12,922 bases of DNA from Actinomycetota bacterium (lineage in GTDB: Bacteria > Actinomycetota > UBA4738 > HRBIN12), in assembly GCA_005885325.1 (NCBI GenBank), contig VAYX01000147.1, positions 1-12,922 on the forward strand. The letters run 5' to 3'. Under the pieces are notes generated by a model that was not told the origin of the DNA, did no database searches, and saw nothing but the letters and a program-made list of their open reading frames with translations. A program made the position numbers and the translations under genes. This document shows positions 6,423 through 12,922 of the stretch, piece by piece (position 1 is the stretch's first letter; every line of letters begins with the position of its first letter).

Positions 6423-6894
6423 GGGCGGCCTTGACGCCTCCCCGCCGCCGCGAGAGCGATCCCAGGAACTCTTCCTGCTCGACGGCGAACGCGTCGGGGC
6501 CGAGACCGCCCAGCACGACCTTCAGCTCGGCGTCGTCGAGGGCCAGCCACACGCCTCCCAGCCGCCGCATGTTCCGGTAGCGGAGCTCGCCGTCCTCGAA
6601 CACGAGCACCAGCCGGTCATGACGATGCCGATCGGGCTCGTTCCCCGACCAGACGAGGTCCCCGGTCATGCCGAAGTGGAACAAGAGGGTTGGACCCGCA
6701 GCCGGGCACACGAGCCACTTCCCGTGTCGCCCGGGCTCCTCGAACCGGCGGCCGGTCAGCGCGCCGCCCACGTCACCCGGAGCCGCGTTCCTAACGAGGG
6801 CCGGGTCCAGGACGTCGACGGCCAGCACGGTCCGGCCTTCCGCGTGCTCGGCGAAGAAGCGGCGGTACGCCTCGACCTCGGGCAGTTCGGGCAC
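6028..6894 (-). CDS. mutM: Formamidopyrimidine-DNA glycosylase (Fpg/MutM) with half a zinc finger
   Basis: This base-excision repair glycosylase/AP lyase removes oxidised purines such as 8-oxoguanine. The mature N-terminus 'PELPEVE' supplies the P2 nucleophile and E3. K59 in 'HGKWL', the helix-two-turn-helix segment 'VAGIGNLLADEVLW' (164-177, with the DNA-binding Asn at 169) and the catalytic-type Arg R249 are all present. The C-terminal finger begins normally with C234 and C237 ('CPRC'), but after 'VAGRTD' (246-251, base 6142) the expected second Cys pair is absent. Residues 252-288 contain no Cys and are antisense to the lipid synthase. The true 3' end is therefore probably missing. The start is GTG 6892-6894, with no Shine-Dalgarno sequence; TAACACT (- strand, 6901-6907) lies six bases upstream and would suit a leaderless mRNA. 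The gene is divergent from the Rieske gene and converges on the CDP-alcohol enzyme. Confidence 0.88.
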   Translation of the reverse strand: MPELPEVEAYRRFFAEHAEGRTVLAVDVLDPALVRNAAPGDVGGALTGRRFEEPGRHGKWLVCPAAGPTLLFHFGMTGDLVWSGNEPDRHRHDRLVLVFEDGELRYRNMRRLGGVWLALDDAELKVVLGGLGPDAFAVEQEEFLGSLSRRRGGVKAALMDQRLVAGIGNLLADEVLWQARIHPRRPVEDLGPNDRVRLFRTMRRVLAGAVEHFDYLETRRRWLGRVRGRPGGRCPRCRTALSRTVVAGRTDPRRGGTGVGAPTTLAAASWRLPAPRAPRAWAPGPPVS

Positions 6895-6913
6895 AGCGGT
6901 AGTGTTACCGAAA

Positions 6914-6935
6914 GGTCTGCCAAGGGTCCGCCAAC
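6914..6935 (+). repeat. 11-bp tandem direct repeat in the fpg/Rieske divergent promoter region
   Basis: GGTCTGCCAAG (6914-6924) is followed at once by GGTCCGCCAAC (6925-6935), matching at 9 of 11 positions. It lies in the 59-bp spacer between two divergent starts. One helical turn per unit would put both copies on the same DNA face, so it could be a regulator site. Chance is also possible. Confidence 0.45.
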
Positions 6936-6953
6936 GGTTCGAAGGAAGGGGCG

Positions 6954-7289
6954 GTGGCCGAGTACATCCGGGTCGCGTCGCTGGCCGAGGTGCCCGAGGG
7001 GGAGCTCCGCGGGTTCGAGCTCCCCGCTGGGAGGATCGCCGTGGCCCACGTAGAGAACGAGCTCTTCGCCCTGGGCGACGAATGCACGCACGAGGGGTGT
7101 CTGCTGTCGGAGGGAGAGGTCGACGAGTCCGCCGACACCGTGGTCTGTGCGTGCCATGGGAGCGCCTTCGATCTGCGAACGGGCGAGCCGGTCGAGGGTC
7201 CGGCCCAGGATCCCGTCCCCACGTTCCCGGTCCGGCTCATCGAGGGATGGATCGAGCTGGTGCCGGTCCCCGCAGGGGGCGACGCGTGA
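6954..7289 (+). CDS. Rieske-type [2Fe-2S] ferredoxin
   Basis: This 111-residue soluble electron carrier is about the size of the small Rieske ferredoxins of dioxygenase systems and of NirD-like proteins. The cluster ligands are C44 and H46 ('CTHEGC') and C65 and H68 ('CACHGSAFD'), the pattern C-x-H followed by C-x2-H; the typical closing strand 'LRTGEPVEGPA' follows at 74-84. C49 and C67 are additional cysteines. There is no signal peptide or membrane anchor, so it acts in the cytoplasm. GTG 6954 is chosen because it is preceded by AAGGAAGGGG and begins the first strand 'AEYIRVASL'. No oxygenase or reductase partner is in the window. The next gene, 19 bases on, encodes glucose-6-phosphate dehydrogenase, so the two are probably co-transcribed and the partner may be elsewhere. 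Confidence 0.9.
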   Translation: MAEYIRVASLAEVPEGELRGFELPAGRIAVAHVENELFALGDECTHEGCLLSEGEVDESADTVVCACHGSAFDLRTGEPVEGPAQDPVPTFPVRLIEGWIELVPVPAGGDA

Positions 7290-7312
7290 GCCAGGGGCGA
7301 AGCACCGGTTGA
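7286..7312 (+). other. Eight-codon mini-frame linking the Rieske stop to the zwf start
   Basis: GTG 7286 overlaps the Rieske TGA (7287-7289) and opens a frame reading MSQGRSTG, ending at TGA 7310-7312. That stop overlaps the TTG start of the dehydrogenase (7309) as TTGA. This geometry would let ribosomes pass from one gene to the next by two successive stop/start overlaps. It is only a pattern; a short GC-rich frame of this kind can arise by chance. Confidence 0.25.
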
Positions 7313-8739
7313 GCGCCGAGCTGCGACCGCAGGCCGTCGTGATCTTCGGGGCCTCCGGCGACCTGACCAAGCGCAAGCTCTTGCCGGCCTTCTGGAACCT
7401 GTTCCTCCAGGGCTTGCTCCCCAAGGGCTTCGCCATCACCGGGTATGCGCGTACGCAGATGACGGACGACGAGTTCCGTGAGCAGGCTCGCGAGTCGGTC
7501 AAGCTGTACTGTCGCATGCCCCCGGACGACGATGCGTGGACGGAGTTCGCCGGGCGCCTCTCGTACCTCCCGGGCGAGTTCGCGAACGAGGGCGCGATGA
7601 AGCGGCTGGAGAGGCATCTCGCCTCGGTCGACGAGAAGTTCGGCACCGAGGGGGGGCGGTTCTTCTACGCGGCCACACCGACCACGGCCTACCCCGACAT
7701 CGTGCGGCGTCTGGCCGAGGCGGGGCTCCACCGGGACGCCAAGATCGTCTTCGAGAAGCCGTTCGGCCACGACCTGGCTTCGGCACGGGAGCTGAACGCA
7801 GCGATCCACGAGGTCTTCGACGAGTCCCAGATCTTCCGGATCGACCATTACCTGGGCAAGGAGACCGTCCAGAACATCCTGGCCTTCCGGTTCGCCAACG
7901 GGCTCTTCGAACCGGTGTGGAACCGGAAGTACCTCGACCACGTCGAGCTCACCGTGGTGGAGGACATCGGGATCGAGGGTCGGGGAGCCTTCTACGAGCA
8001 GACGGGAGCCATCCGTGATCTCGTCGTCACCCACCTGTTCCAGGTCATGACGTTCCTGGCGATGGAGCCGCCGGTGTCATTCGAGCCCAACCGGCTTCGG
8101 GACGAGACGGTCAAGGTGCTGCGGAGCGCCCAGCTCTGCGACCCCACGCAGGTGGTCCGGGGCCAGTACCGCGGCTATCGGGAGGAACCGGGCGTCGCCC
8201 CCGACTCGACCGTCGAGACGTTCGCGGGGCTGAAGCTGGAGATCGACAACTGGCGGTGGGCGGACGTCCCCTTCTTCCTGCGGACGGGCAAGCGGTTGGC
8301 CGCGAAGTGCAGCGAGATCACGCTCAAGTTCCTGAAGGTCCCGTTCAACGTGTTCCGGGGGACGGACCTCGATCTGCCGATGCGCGACCACTTGACGATC
8401 CGGATCCAGCCGAACGAGGGGATCACGCTCGCCGTCAACGCCAAGAAGCCGGGGCCGGGCCTCGAGCTGGAGCGCGTCACGATGGACTTCGACTACGAGG
8501 AGGAGTTCGGGGGCCAGATCGCCGACGCGTACGAACTGCTGCTCCTCGAGGCCATGGAGGGCGACCACACGCTGTTCCTGCGGGAGGACGGGGTCGACCG
8601 GGCGTGGGAGATCCTCCAGCCGGTGTTGGACAATCCCGCGCCGGTCGTGGAGTACGAGCCGGGAAGCTGGGGGCCGGCCGAGGCCGACGCGCTGATCGCC
8701 CCCCACCGGTGGCACGCCACCCCGGCGCACGCTCATTGA
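7309..8739 (+). CDS. zwf: Glucose-6-phosphate 1-dehydrogenase
   Basis: This cytoplasmic 476-residue enzyme oxidises glucose 6-phosphate to 6-phosphogluconolactone, the entry to the oxidative pentose phosphate pathway. The dinucleotide loop is 'GASGDL' (14-19). 'EKPFG' (149-153) and the substrate motif 'RIDHYLGKE' (177-185, with H180 and K184) are intact. H242 in 'VVTHLFQ' matches the family's general-base histidine. The C-terminal domain is complete, including 'RTGKRL' (325-330) and 'AYELLLLEAMEGD' (407-419), ending 'GSWGP' and a His-rich tail. The start is taken as TTG 7309, the only start-like codon shortly before the first strand in this frame. The GTG overlapping the Rieske stop is out of frame, and the longer frame to 7147 would overlap the Rieske gene. 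No opcA, 6-phosphogluconate dehydrogenase or lactonase is adjacent, which is less usual; the upstream partner is a ferredoxin. Confidence 0.95.
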   Translation: MSAELRPQAVVIFGASGDLTKRKLLPAFWNLFLQGLLPKGFAITGYARTQMTDDEFREQARESVKLYCRMPPDDDAWTEFAGRLSYLPGEFANEGAMKRLERHLASVDEKFGTEGGRFFYAATPTTAYPDIVRRLAEAGLHRDAKIVFEKPFGHDLASARELNAAIHEVFDESQIFRIDHYLGKETVQNILAFRFANGLFEPVWNRKYLDHVELTVVEDIGIEGRGAFYEQTGAIRDLVVTHLFQVMTFLAMEPPVSFEPNRLRDETVKVLRSAQLCDPTQVVRGQYRGYREEPGVAPDSTVETFAGLKLEIDNWRWADVPFFLRTGKRLAAKCSEITLKFLKVPFNVFRGTDLDLPMRDHLTIRIQPNEGITLAVNAKKPGPGLELERVTMDFDYEEEFGGQIADAYELLLLEAMEGDHTLFLREDGVDRAWEILQPVLDNPAPVVEYEPGSWGPAEADALIAPHRWHATPAHAH

Positions 8740-8812
8740 GCGCCCGATGCTCTGAGCGAACTCTCACCCCCTGCTGATGCCTGCCCCAGGCCCATGTGGT
8801 TGGCTTGGCCGA

Positions 8813-10686
8813 ATGCGAAAGATCCTGACGTCCGCCTCCGTGATCGCGGTCATCGCGGTGGCGGGCTTTCCCGGCGCCTCCGCCGATCCAGGTGCAACGT
8901 CGATGGAGGCCCGGACCCTCGATGGGAGCGGGAACGACCCCGGTCATCCCGGCTGGGGGGAGGCGGGCACCGTGTATCTGCGCGTCACCACCCCGAACTA
9001 CGCCGACGGCGTAAGCAGGATGGTCGCGGGTCCGTCGCCCCGGTACATCAGCAACCGAGTCTTCAACGACGCGGGCCAGAACCTGTTCTCCGAGAAATCG
9101 GGCTCCGAGACGAGACGCCGGCCGAGTCCGCGCCCATCCCGTTCGACCCGCACGATCCGCTGGAGGCGTTCGCGAACGACCTGGGGGCGATGGGCTTCGC
9201 ACGGACGCCGGCAGCCACCGGCACTGGGGTCACCTCGCCCCGCCAACAGACCAACACGGTGAGCGGCTACCTCGACGGCTCGGCCGTGTACGGGATCGAC
9301 TCCACGCGCTTGGAATGGCTCCGCGAGGGTCCGGTCGACGGCGACCTCACGAACAACGCATCCCCGCTGCTGCTCCCGGGCGGCTACCTGCCGAGGGCCG
9401 ACGCTCGAGGAAACCCAGTCAGCGCACCCTCCATGGACCTGTTCGGCGGGCTCGCCGGGACGCCGCAGGCCGCACGCATCGCCGGCGACGTGCGGGCGAA
9501 CGAGAACGTCGCTCTCCTGGCCGTGCAGACCCTGTTCGCCCGGGAGCACGACCGCATCGTCGCCGCGCTGCCCAGCTTCTTGTCAGAAGAGGAGAAGTTC
9601 CAGATCGCTCGCCGCGTCGTGGGGGCGGAGATCCAGTTCATCACGTACACCGAGTTCCTCCCCGCGCTGGGCGTCGTCCTCGATCCGTATCATGGCTACG
9701 ACTCCGCCGTGGACGCGGGCGTGTCCAATGAGTTCGCCACCGTCGGGTATCGCGGGCACAGCATGGTCCACGGCCAGTTCGACGTTCGCTTCCGCCCGGG
9801 CACGTTCTCGGCGGCTCAGCTCAACGCGTTCCGTGCGCAGGGAATCGGCATGCGAAAGGAGGACGGGCAGACGTCCCTCCAGATCCCACTGACGGTCGCG
9901 TTCGGGAACCCGGATCTGCTGTCCCAGGTCGGCCTGGGGCGGGTCCTGCGAAGCCTGAGCCAGGAGCGGCAGTACCGGAACGACGAGCAGATCGACAACG
10001 CGCTCCGAAGCGTCCTGTTCCAGGTCCCGAGCCCCGGCATGGCGAGCCCATCCGCCTGCGGTCAGCCGGTGGTGCAGCCCGGCTGCTACACGGCGGTGCA
10101 GGACCTCGGCGCCATCGACATCGCGCGCGGTCGCGATCACGGCATGCCCTCCTACAACGACCTGCGGCGCGCTTACGGGCTCTCGCCGAGAAGGTCGTTC
10201 ACATCTGTCACCGGGGAGGCCACGGCCCGGTTCCCATCGGACCCAAAGATCGACCCCGCCGATCCCCTCGACGACCCGAGCATCCTCGATTTCATCCGGC
10301 TCCGGGACCGAGATGGCCACGCGCTCCAACCGCTCAGTCCCCGGAGCCAGGAGGAAGCCGTCACCGGGATCCGCCGGACGACCCTCGCGGCGCGACTAAA
10401 GTCGATCTACAAGAGCGTGGACGGGATCGACGCGTTCGTCGGCATGCTTTCCGAGCGCCATGTCTCGGGGACGGAGTTCGGTCCGCTCCAGCTCGCGATG
10501 TGGAAGGAGCAGTTCGAGGCGCTTCGTGACGGTGACCGGTTCTTCTACTTGAACGACCCGGACCTCGCCCGCATCGACCAGGACTTCGGGATCACCTATC
10601 GTCACACCCTCGCCGACATCATCTCGCTGAACACCGGGACGAGCGTGCCGAAGGACGTGTTCGTGGTCGCCCCGAGCGACGGGTAA
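8813..10686 (+). pseudogene. Secreted animal-type heme peroxidase, interrupted by a frame change and small deletion
   Basis: The N-terminal 94 residues are read from ATG 8813. They comprise a Sec signal peptide (basic 'MRK', hydrophobic core, 'GASA' cleavage near residue 24) and then 'RTLDGSGND', 'PNYADGVS', 'ISNRVFNDAGQNLFSE', typical of the start of the animal heme peroxidase domain. The rest of the domain is in the frame one base back, from about 9097 ('GLRDETPAES') to TAA 10684. Between them the segment with the distal Gln, distal His and calcium-binding Asp (family pattern 'WGQ..DHD') is missing. Other catalytic parts remain: the Arg in 'GDVRANEN' (9493-9495) and the proximal His in 'YRGHSMVH' (9757-9759). 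Allowing for the missing piece, the length of about 620-640 residues fits bacterial members. As written it cannot make an active peroxidase. It may be a pseudogene or an assembly error. It probably stood alone, 73 bases after zwf, with no clear Shine-Dalgarno sequence. Confidence 0.82.
9088..9110 (+). repeat. Direct repeat at the peroxidase deletion point
   Basis: CTCCGAGA occurs at 9088-9095 and again at 9103-9110, flanking the place where the coding frame switches. Short direct repeats like this favour slipped-strand deletion in cells and misassembly in software. Confidence 0.5.
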
Positions 10687-10700
10687 GCGGTTCACCGGGG

Positions 10701-10719
10701 ATCCGGGCCGAGTCCGGAT
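10701..10719 (+). terminator. Stem-loop after the peroxidase gene (possible terminator)
   Basis: ATCCGG (10701-10706) pairs with CCGGAT (10714-10719) around a seven-base loop, 15 bases after the TAA. No T-run follows, so termination activity is uncertain. Confidence 0.35.
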
Positions 10720-10746
10720 GGGTGGCGCCGGCACGGGGCCCTCGGG

Positions 10747-10781
10747 TACGCTCTCCGCCCTCACTTCCCTGCAACAGGAGG
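10747..10781 (+). promoter_or_regulatory. trpB2 ribosome binding site and candidate -10 box
   Basis: AGGAGG at 10776-10781 lies seven bases before the ATG at 10789 and fixes the start. TACGCT at 10747-10752 fits a TANNNT -10 element, but no -35 match is visible. No leader peptide, T-box or attenuator structure is seen in the 102-base spacer. Confidence 0.45.
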
Positions 10782-10788
10782 CATCCAG

Positions 10789-12168
10789 ATGGCGGAGCCC
10801 ACCAGGTTCGACCTCTCGCCCGACGACATCCCGACGGCGTGGTTCAACATCATGCCGGACATGGTCGGTGCGGGGATCCAGCCCCTCCCACCTCTCCACC
10901 CGGGGACGAAGGAGCCGATCACTCCCGACCTGCTCGCACCGCTGTTCCCGGAGGCGTTGATCCTCCAGGAGGTCTCGACGGAGCAGTGGATCGACGTCCC
11001 CGGGCCCGTGCTCGACATCTATCGCTTGTGGAGGCCGACGCCACTCCACCGGGCGGTCCGGCTCGAGCAGGCGCTCCAGACCCCGGCGCGCATCTACTTC
11101 AAGTACGAGGGTGGGTCGCCGGCCGGGTCGCACAAGCCCAACACCGCGGTGGCCCAGGCCTATTACAACAAGGAGTCGGGGGTCCGGCGCATCTCCACGG
11201 AGACCGGGGCGGGACAGTGGGGCTCGGCGCTCTCGATGGCGTGCCGGTTCTTCGGCCTCGAGTGCCTGGTGTTCATGGTCAAGGCCTCCTACGAGCAGAA
11301 GCCCTACCGGCGGATCTTCATGGAGACGTTCGGTGCCGAGGTGCGCCCCTCGCCCTCGAGCACGACCCAAGCGGGGAAGAAGATCCTCGAGGCGAACCCG
11401 GACTCGACGGGATCGCTGGGGATCGCCATCAGCGAGGCCATCGAGATCGCCGCGACGAACGACGACACGCACTACTCGCTGGGATCGGTCCTGAACCACG
11501 TGTTGCTGCACCAGACGGTGGTGGGCCTGGAGGCCCAGAAGCAGATGGAGATGGCGGGGGAACGTCCCGACGTCGTCGTCGGCTGCGTCGGCGGCGGATC
11601 GAACTACGCCGGGCTGGCCTATCCGTTCATGGCCGAGCGGTTGCGGGGGGCGTCCACGGCCAGGTTCCTGGCCACCGAGCCGGCCGCCTGTCCCACCCTG
11701 ACGAAGGGGAAGTTCGCCTACGACTTCGGCGACACGGGGCAGATGACCCCGCTCCTCCCGATGTACACGCTGGGTCACGACTTCGTCCCGGCCCCCGTGC
11801 ACGCGGGCGGCCTGCGGTATCACGGCGATGCCCCGTCGATCTCGCTGCTCGTCCGGGAGGGCCACATGGAGGCGGCCGCGTACTCGCAGAACGAGGTGTT
11901 CGACGCCGCCGTGCAATTCGCGCAGACGCAGGGAATCATTCCGGCGCCCGAATCGGCCCATGCCATCCGTGGAGCCATCAACGAGGCCGTTGCGGCCAGA
12001 GAGGCCGGGCAGGAGAAGGTCATCCTGATCGGGCTGTCCGGTCACGGGCATTTCGACATGCAGGCCTACGACGACTATCTGAACGCCCGGCTCCCGGAGG
12101 TTGAGTTCGACCCGTCGGCTGAGGAGGCGGCGCTGGCCGGGCTCCCGGAGGTGCCGGTCGGGGGCTGA
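10789..12168 (+). CDS. trpB: Tryptophan synthase beta chain, TrpB2 type (stand-alone TrpB-like PLP enzyme)
   Basis: This 459-residue PLP enzyme condenses indole with serine to give tryptophan. The PLP lysine is K116 in 'GSHKPNTA' and the catalytic glutamate is E138 in 'ETGAGQWG' (138-145). Classical TrpB1 usually has His where this protein has W144; Trp there is a TrpB2 mark. The phosphate loop 'GGGSN' (268-272), 'PAPESAHA' (385-392) and 'SGHGHFD' (417-423) are present. The N-terminal extension before 'RPTPLHRA' (82-89), about 80 residues, and the length over 450 also place it in TrpB2 rather than the ~400-residue TrpB1. No trpA or other trp gene is next to it, which is common for TrpB2; known members act alone on free indole or duplicate TrpB1. 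It converges with the acetyltransferase gene, with only 13 bases between stops and no terminator visible. Confidence 0.93.
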   Translation: MAEPTRFDLSPDDIPTAWFNIMPDMVGAGIQPLPPLHPGTKEPITPDLLAPLFPEALILQEVSTEQWIDVPGPVLDIYRLWRPTPLHRAVRLEQALQTPARIYFKYEGGSPAGSHKPNTAVAQAYYNKESGVRRISTETGAGQWGSALSMACRFFGLECLVFMVKASYEQKPYRRIFMETFGAEVRPSPSSTTQAGKKILEANPDSTGSLGIAISEAIEIAATNDDTHYSLGSVLNHVLLHQTVVGLEAQKQMEMAGERPDVVVGCVGGGSNYAGLAYPFMAERLRGASTARFLATEPAACPTLTKGKFAYDFGDTGQMTPLLPMYTLGHDFVPAPVHAGGLRYHGDAPSISLLVREGHMEAAAYSQNEVFDAAVQFAQTQGIIPAPESAHAIRGAINEAVAAREAGQEKVILIGLSGHGHFDMQAYDDYLNARLPEVEFDPSAEEAALAGLPEVPVGG

Positions 12169-12181
12169 AGCTCGGCGACCC

Positions 12182-12922
12182 TCATGCGCCGGCGCCCGTG
12201 CCGAGATCGTCACGGAGCTGGCGGATCGTCGCCACCTCCTCGAACCCCAGCCGAGCCAGGATCGGCTCGGAGGTATCTCGCCGGGCCCACGTGACCAGGG
12301 CCGGCGTCCCCCGGCGGACCGCCTCCCGCCAGGCGGCGGGGATGAGCGCGCCGAACGCCCCGCGCGCCCGGGCACGGGGAAGGGTTCCCCCTCCGCCCAG
12401 GAACAAGCCCCACGGGGTGAACGTGACCCGCCCCGTTGCGATCGGGACGTCGTCCTCCCAGACCAGCGCCAACCGCGTGTGAGCGGAGGCCCGGCTTCGT
12501 TCGAACCGGCTCTCCGCCTGGGCGCGGGCCTCCGCGGCGTCCGACGGGTCGAAGCCGAACGCCTCGATCATCACATCCGCCGCGACTCGGTATTCGTCTG
12601 CCGTCTCTGCCAACCGGACCACGAACGATGCCGGAGGATGGGGCTCGGGGGGACGCACCAACACCATCGCGGCCTCGCCGGGGCCGTCTTCGGGAACCAT
12701 GCCCAGGGCCTGGAGCCGGTCCGGGAGATCCGACGGAAGGGCGGAGCTCCCCACGCTCCACATCGAGGCGGAGCGCCCTCGCGCGGTCAGCAGGTCACGG
12801 ATCTCCGCGACCGTGGACCTCACCTCGCGCGGGTCAAGGCGTAACCGCTGGACGGCGACCGACCAGGGATGGCGCTCCGGTTGGAGCGAGATCACGAAGC
12901 GGGCGTCCTCGATGCGTTCTTC
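12182..12922 (-). CDS. GNAT-family N-acetyltransferase, C-terminal 246 residues (5' end outside window)
   Basis: The frame is open from the right edge to the TGA at 12182-12184. The GTG at 12893-12895 is a possible start, but the codons before it ('EERIEDARF') read as coding, so the gene probably continues past the edge. The first ~110 visible residues form a less recognisable domain with 'TARGRSASMWSVGSS' and 'LPDRLQALGM', perhaps a degenerate first GNAT-like unit. From about residue 105 ('FVVRLAETADEY') a GNAT fold appears: 'RLALVWEDDVPIATGRV' as strands 2-3, 'GGGGTLPRARARGAFGAL' as the acetyl-CoA loop and helix, and 'ILARLGFEEVATIRQL' as the last strands. The acceptor substrate is unknown. 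Convergent with trpB. Confidence 0.78.
   Translation of the reverse strand, partial: EERIEDARFVISLQPERHPWSVAVQRLRLDPREVRSTVAEIRDLLTARGRSASMWSVGSSALPSDLPDRLQALGMVPEDGPGEAAMVLVRPPEPHPPASFVVRLAETADEYRVAADVMIEAFGFDPSDAAEARAQAESRFERSRASAHTRLALVWEDDVPIATGRVTFTPWGLFLGGGGTLPRARARGAFGALIPAAWREAVRRGTPALVTWARRDTSEPILARLGFEEVATIRQLRDDLGTGAGA

Noticed and set aside
6259..7053. A 264-codon + strand open frame across fpg
   Set aside because: It is opposite the conserved Fpg protein and shares no features with a known family.
8740..8812. Promoter or small gene between zwf and the peroxidase
   Set aside because: No -10/-35 pair, ribosome binding site or coding frame of conviction is visible in these 73 bases.
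10396..12375. A 659-codon open frame on the - strand across trpB and the peroxidase end
   Set aside because: It is antisense to two clear genes, is rich in Arg, Gly, Leu, His and Val with no domain character, and long antisense frames are expected at this GC content.

Overview
The window is GC-rich (roughly two thirds G+C by eye) and densely coded. It has frequent GTG and TTG starts, 4-base stop/start overlaps and long meaningless antisense frames. This, together with a stand-alone TrpB2, a GreA with an N-terminal extension and an AXA-type secreted heme peroxidase, suggests a high-GC bacterium. I infer an actinomycetote (possibly a deep-branching or uncultured one); a high-GC Chloroflexota is not excluded. 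I see no tRNA, rRNA, CRISPR array, insertion sequence, phage gene or origin.

Region 1 (1-3693, + strand) is a sugar or polyol catabolic operon. It contains the 3' end of a GntR/UTRA regulator, a 620-residue protein joining a DhnA/LsrF-type class I aldolase to a zinc-dependent polyol/alcohol dehydrogenase, and an FGGY-family sugar kinase. Both gene junctions are GTGA overlaps. A third GTGA lies exactly at the boundary between the aldolase and dehydrogenase halves, so the fusion looks like two formerly coupled genes brought into one frame. The logical pathway is polyol to ketose (dehydrogenase), ketose to ketose phosphate (kinase), then cleavage (aldolase). The substrate cannot be read from the sequence.

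Region 2 (3668-4752, - strand) is a two-gene unit: a classical short-chain dehydrogenase, then a translationally coupled (ATGA) 103-residue membrane protein. It runs tail-to-tail into the kinase.

Region 3 (4753-6894) holds greA (+), a CDP-alcohol phosphatidyltransferase (+) and a formamidopyrimidine-DNA glycosylase (-). The last two converge and overlap by 395 bases. Both have lost their natural 3' ends, and the glycosylase lacks the second half of its zinc finger.

Region 4 (6895-8739, + strand) has a small Rieske ferredoxin followed closely by glucose-6-phosphate dehydrogenase. An 11-bp tandem repeat lies in the divergent promoter region upstream.

Region 5 (8740-12922) has a secreted animal-type heme peroxidase broken by a frame change and a small deletion that removes the distal-histidine segment, a stand-alone TrpB2 tryptophan synthase beta chain, and the 3' part of a GNAT-family acetyltransferase on the - strand.

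The most interesting items are the aldolase-dehydrogenase fusion with its fossil junction, and two further places (near 6143 and 9095) where small sequence losses have altered coding frames. These could be real gene evolution or decay, or consensus errors in the assembly. Raw reads would separate the two. I did not find a recognisable new defence or mobile system.
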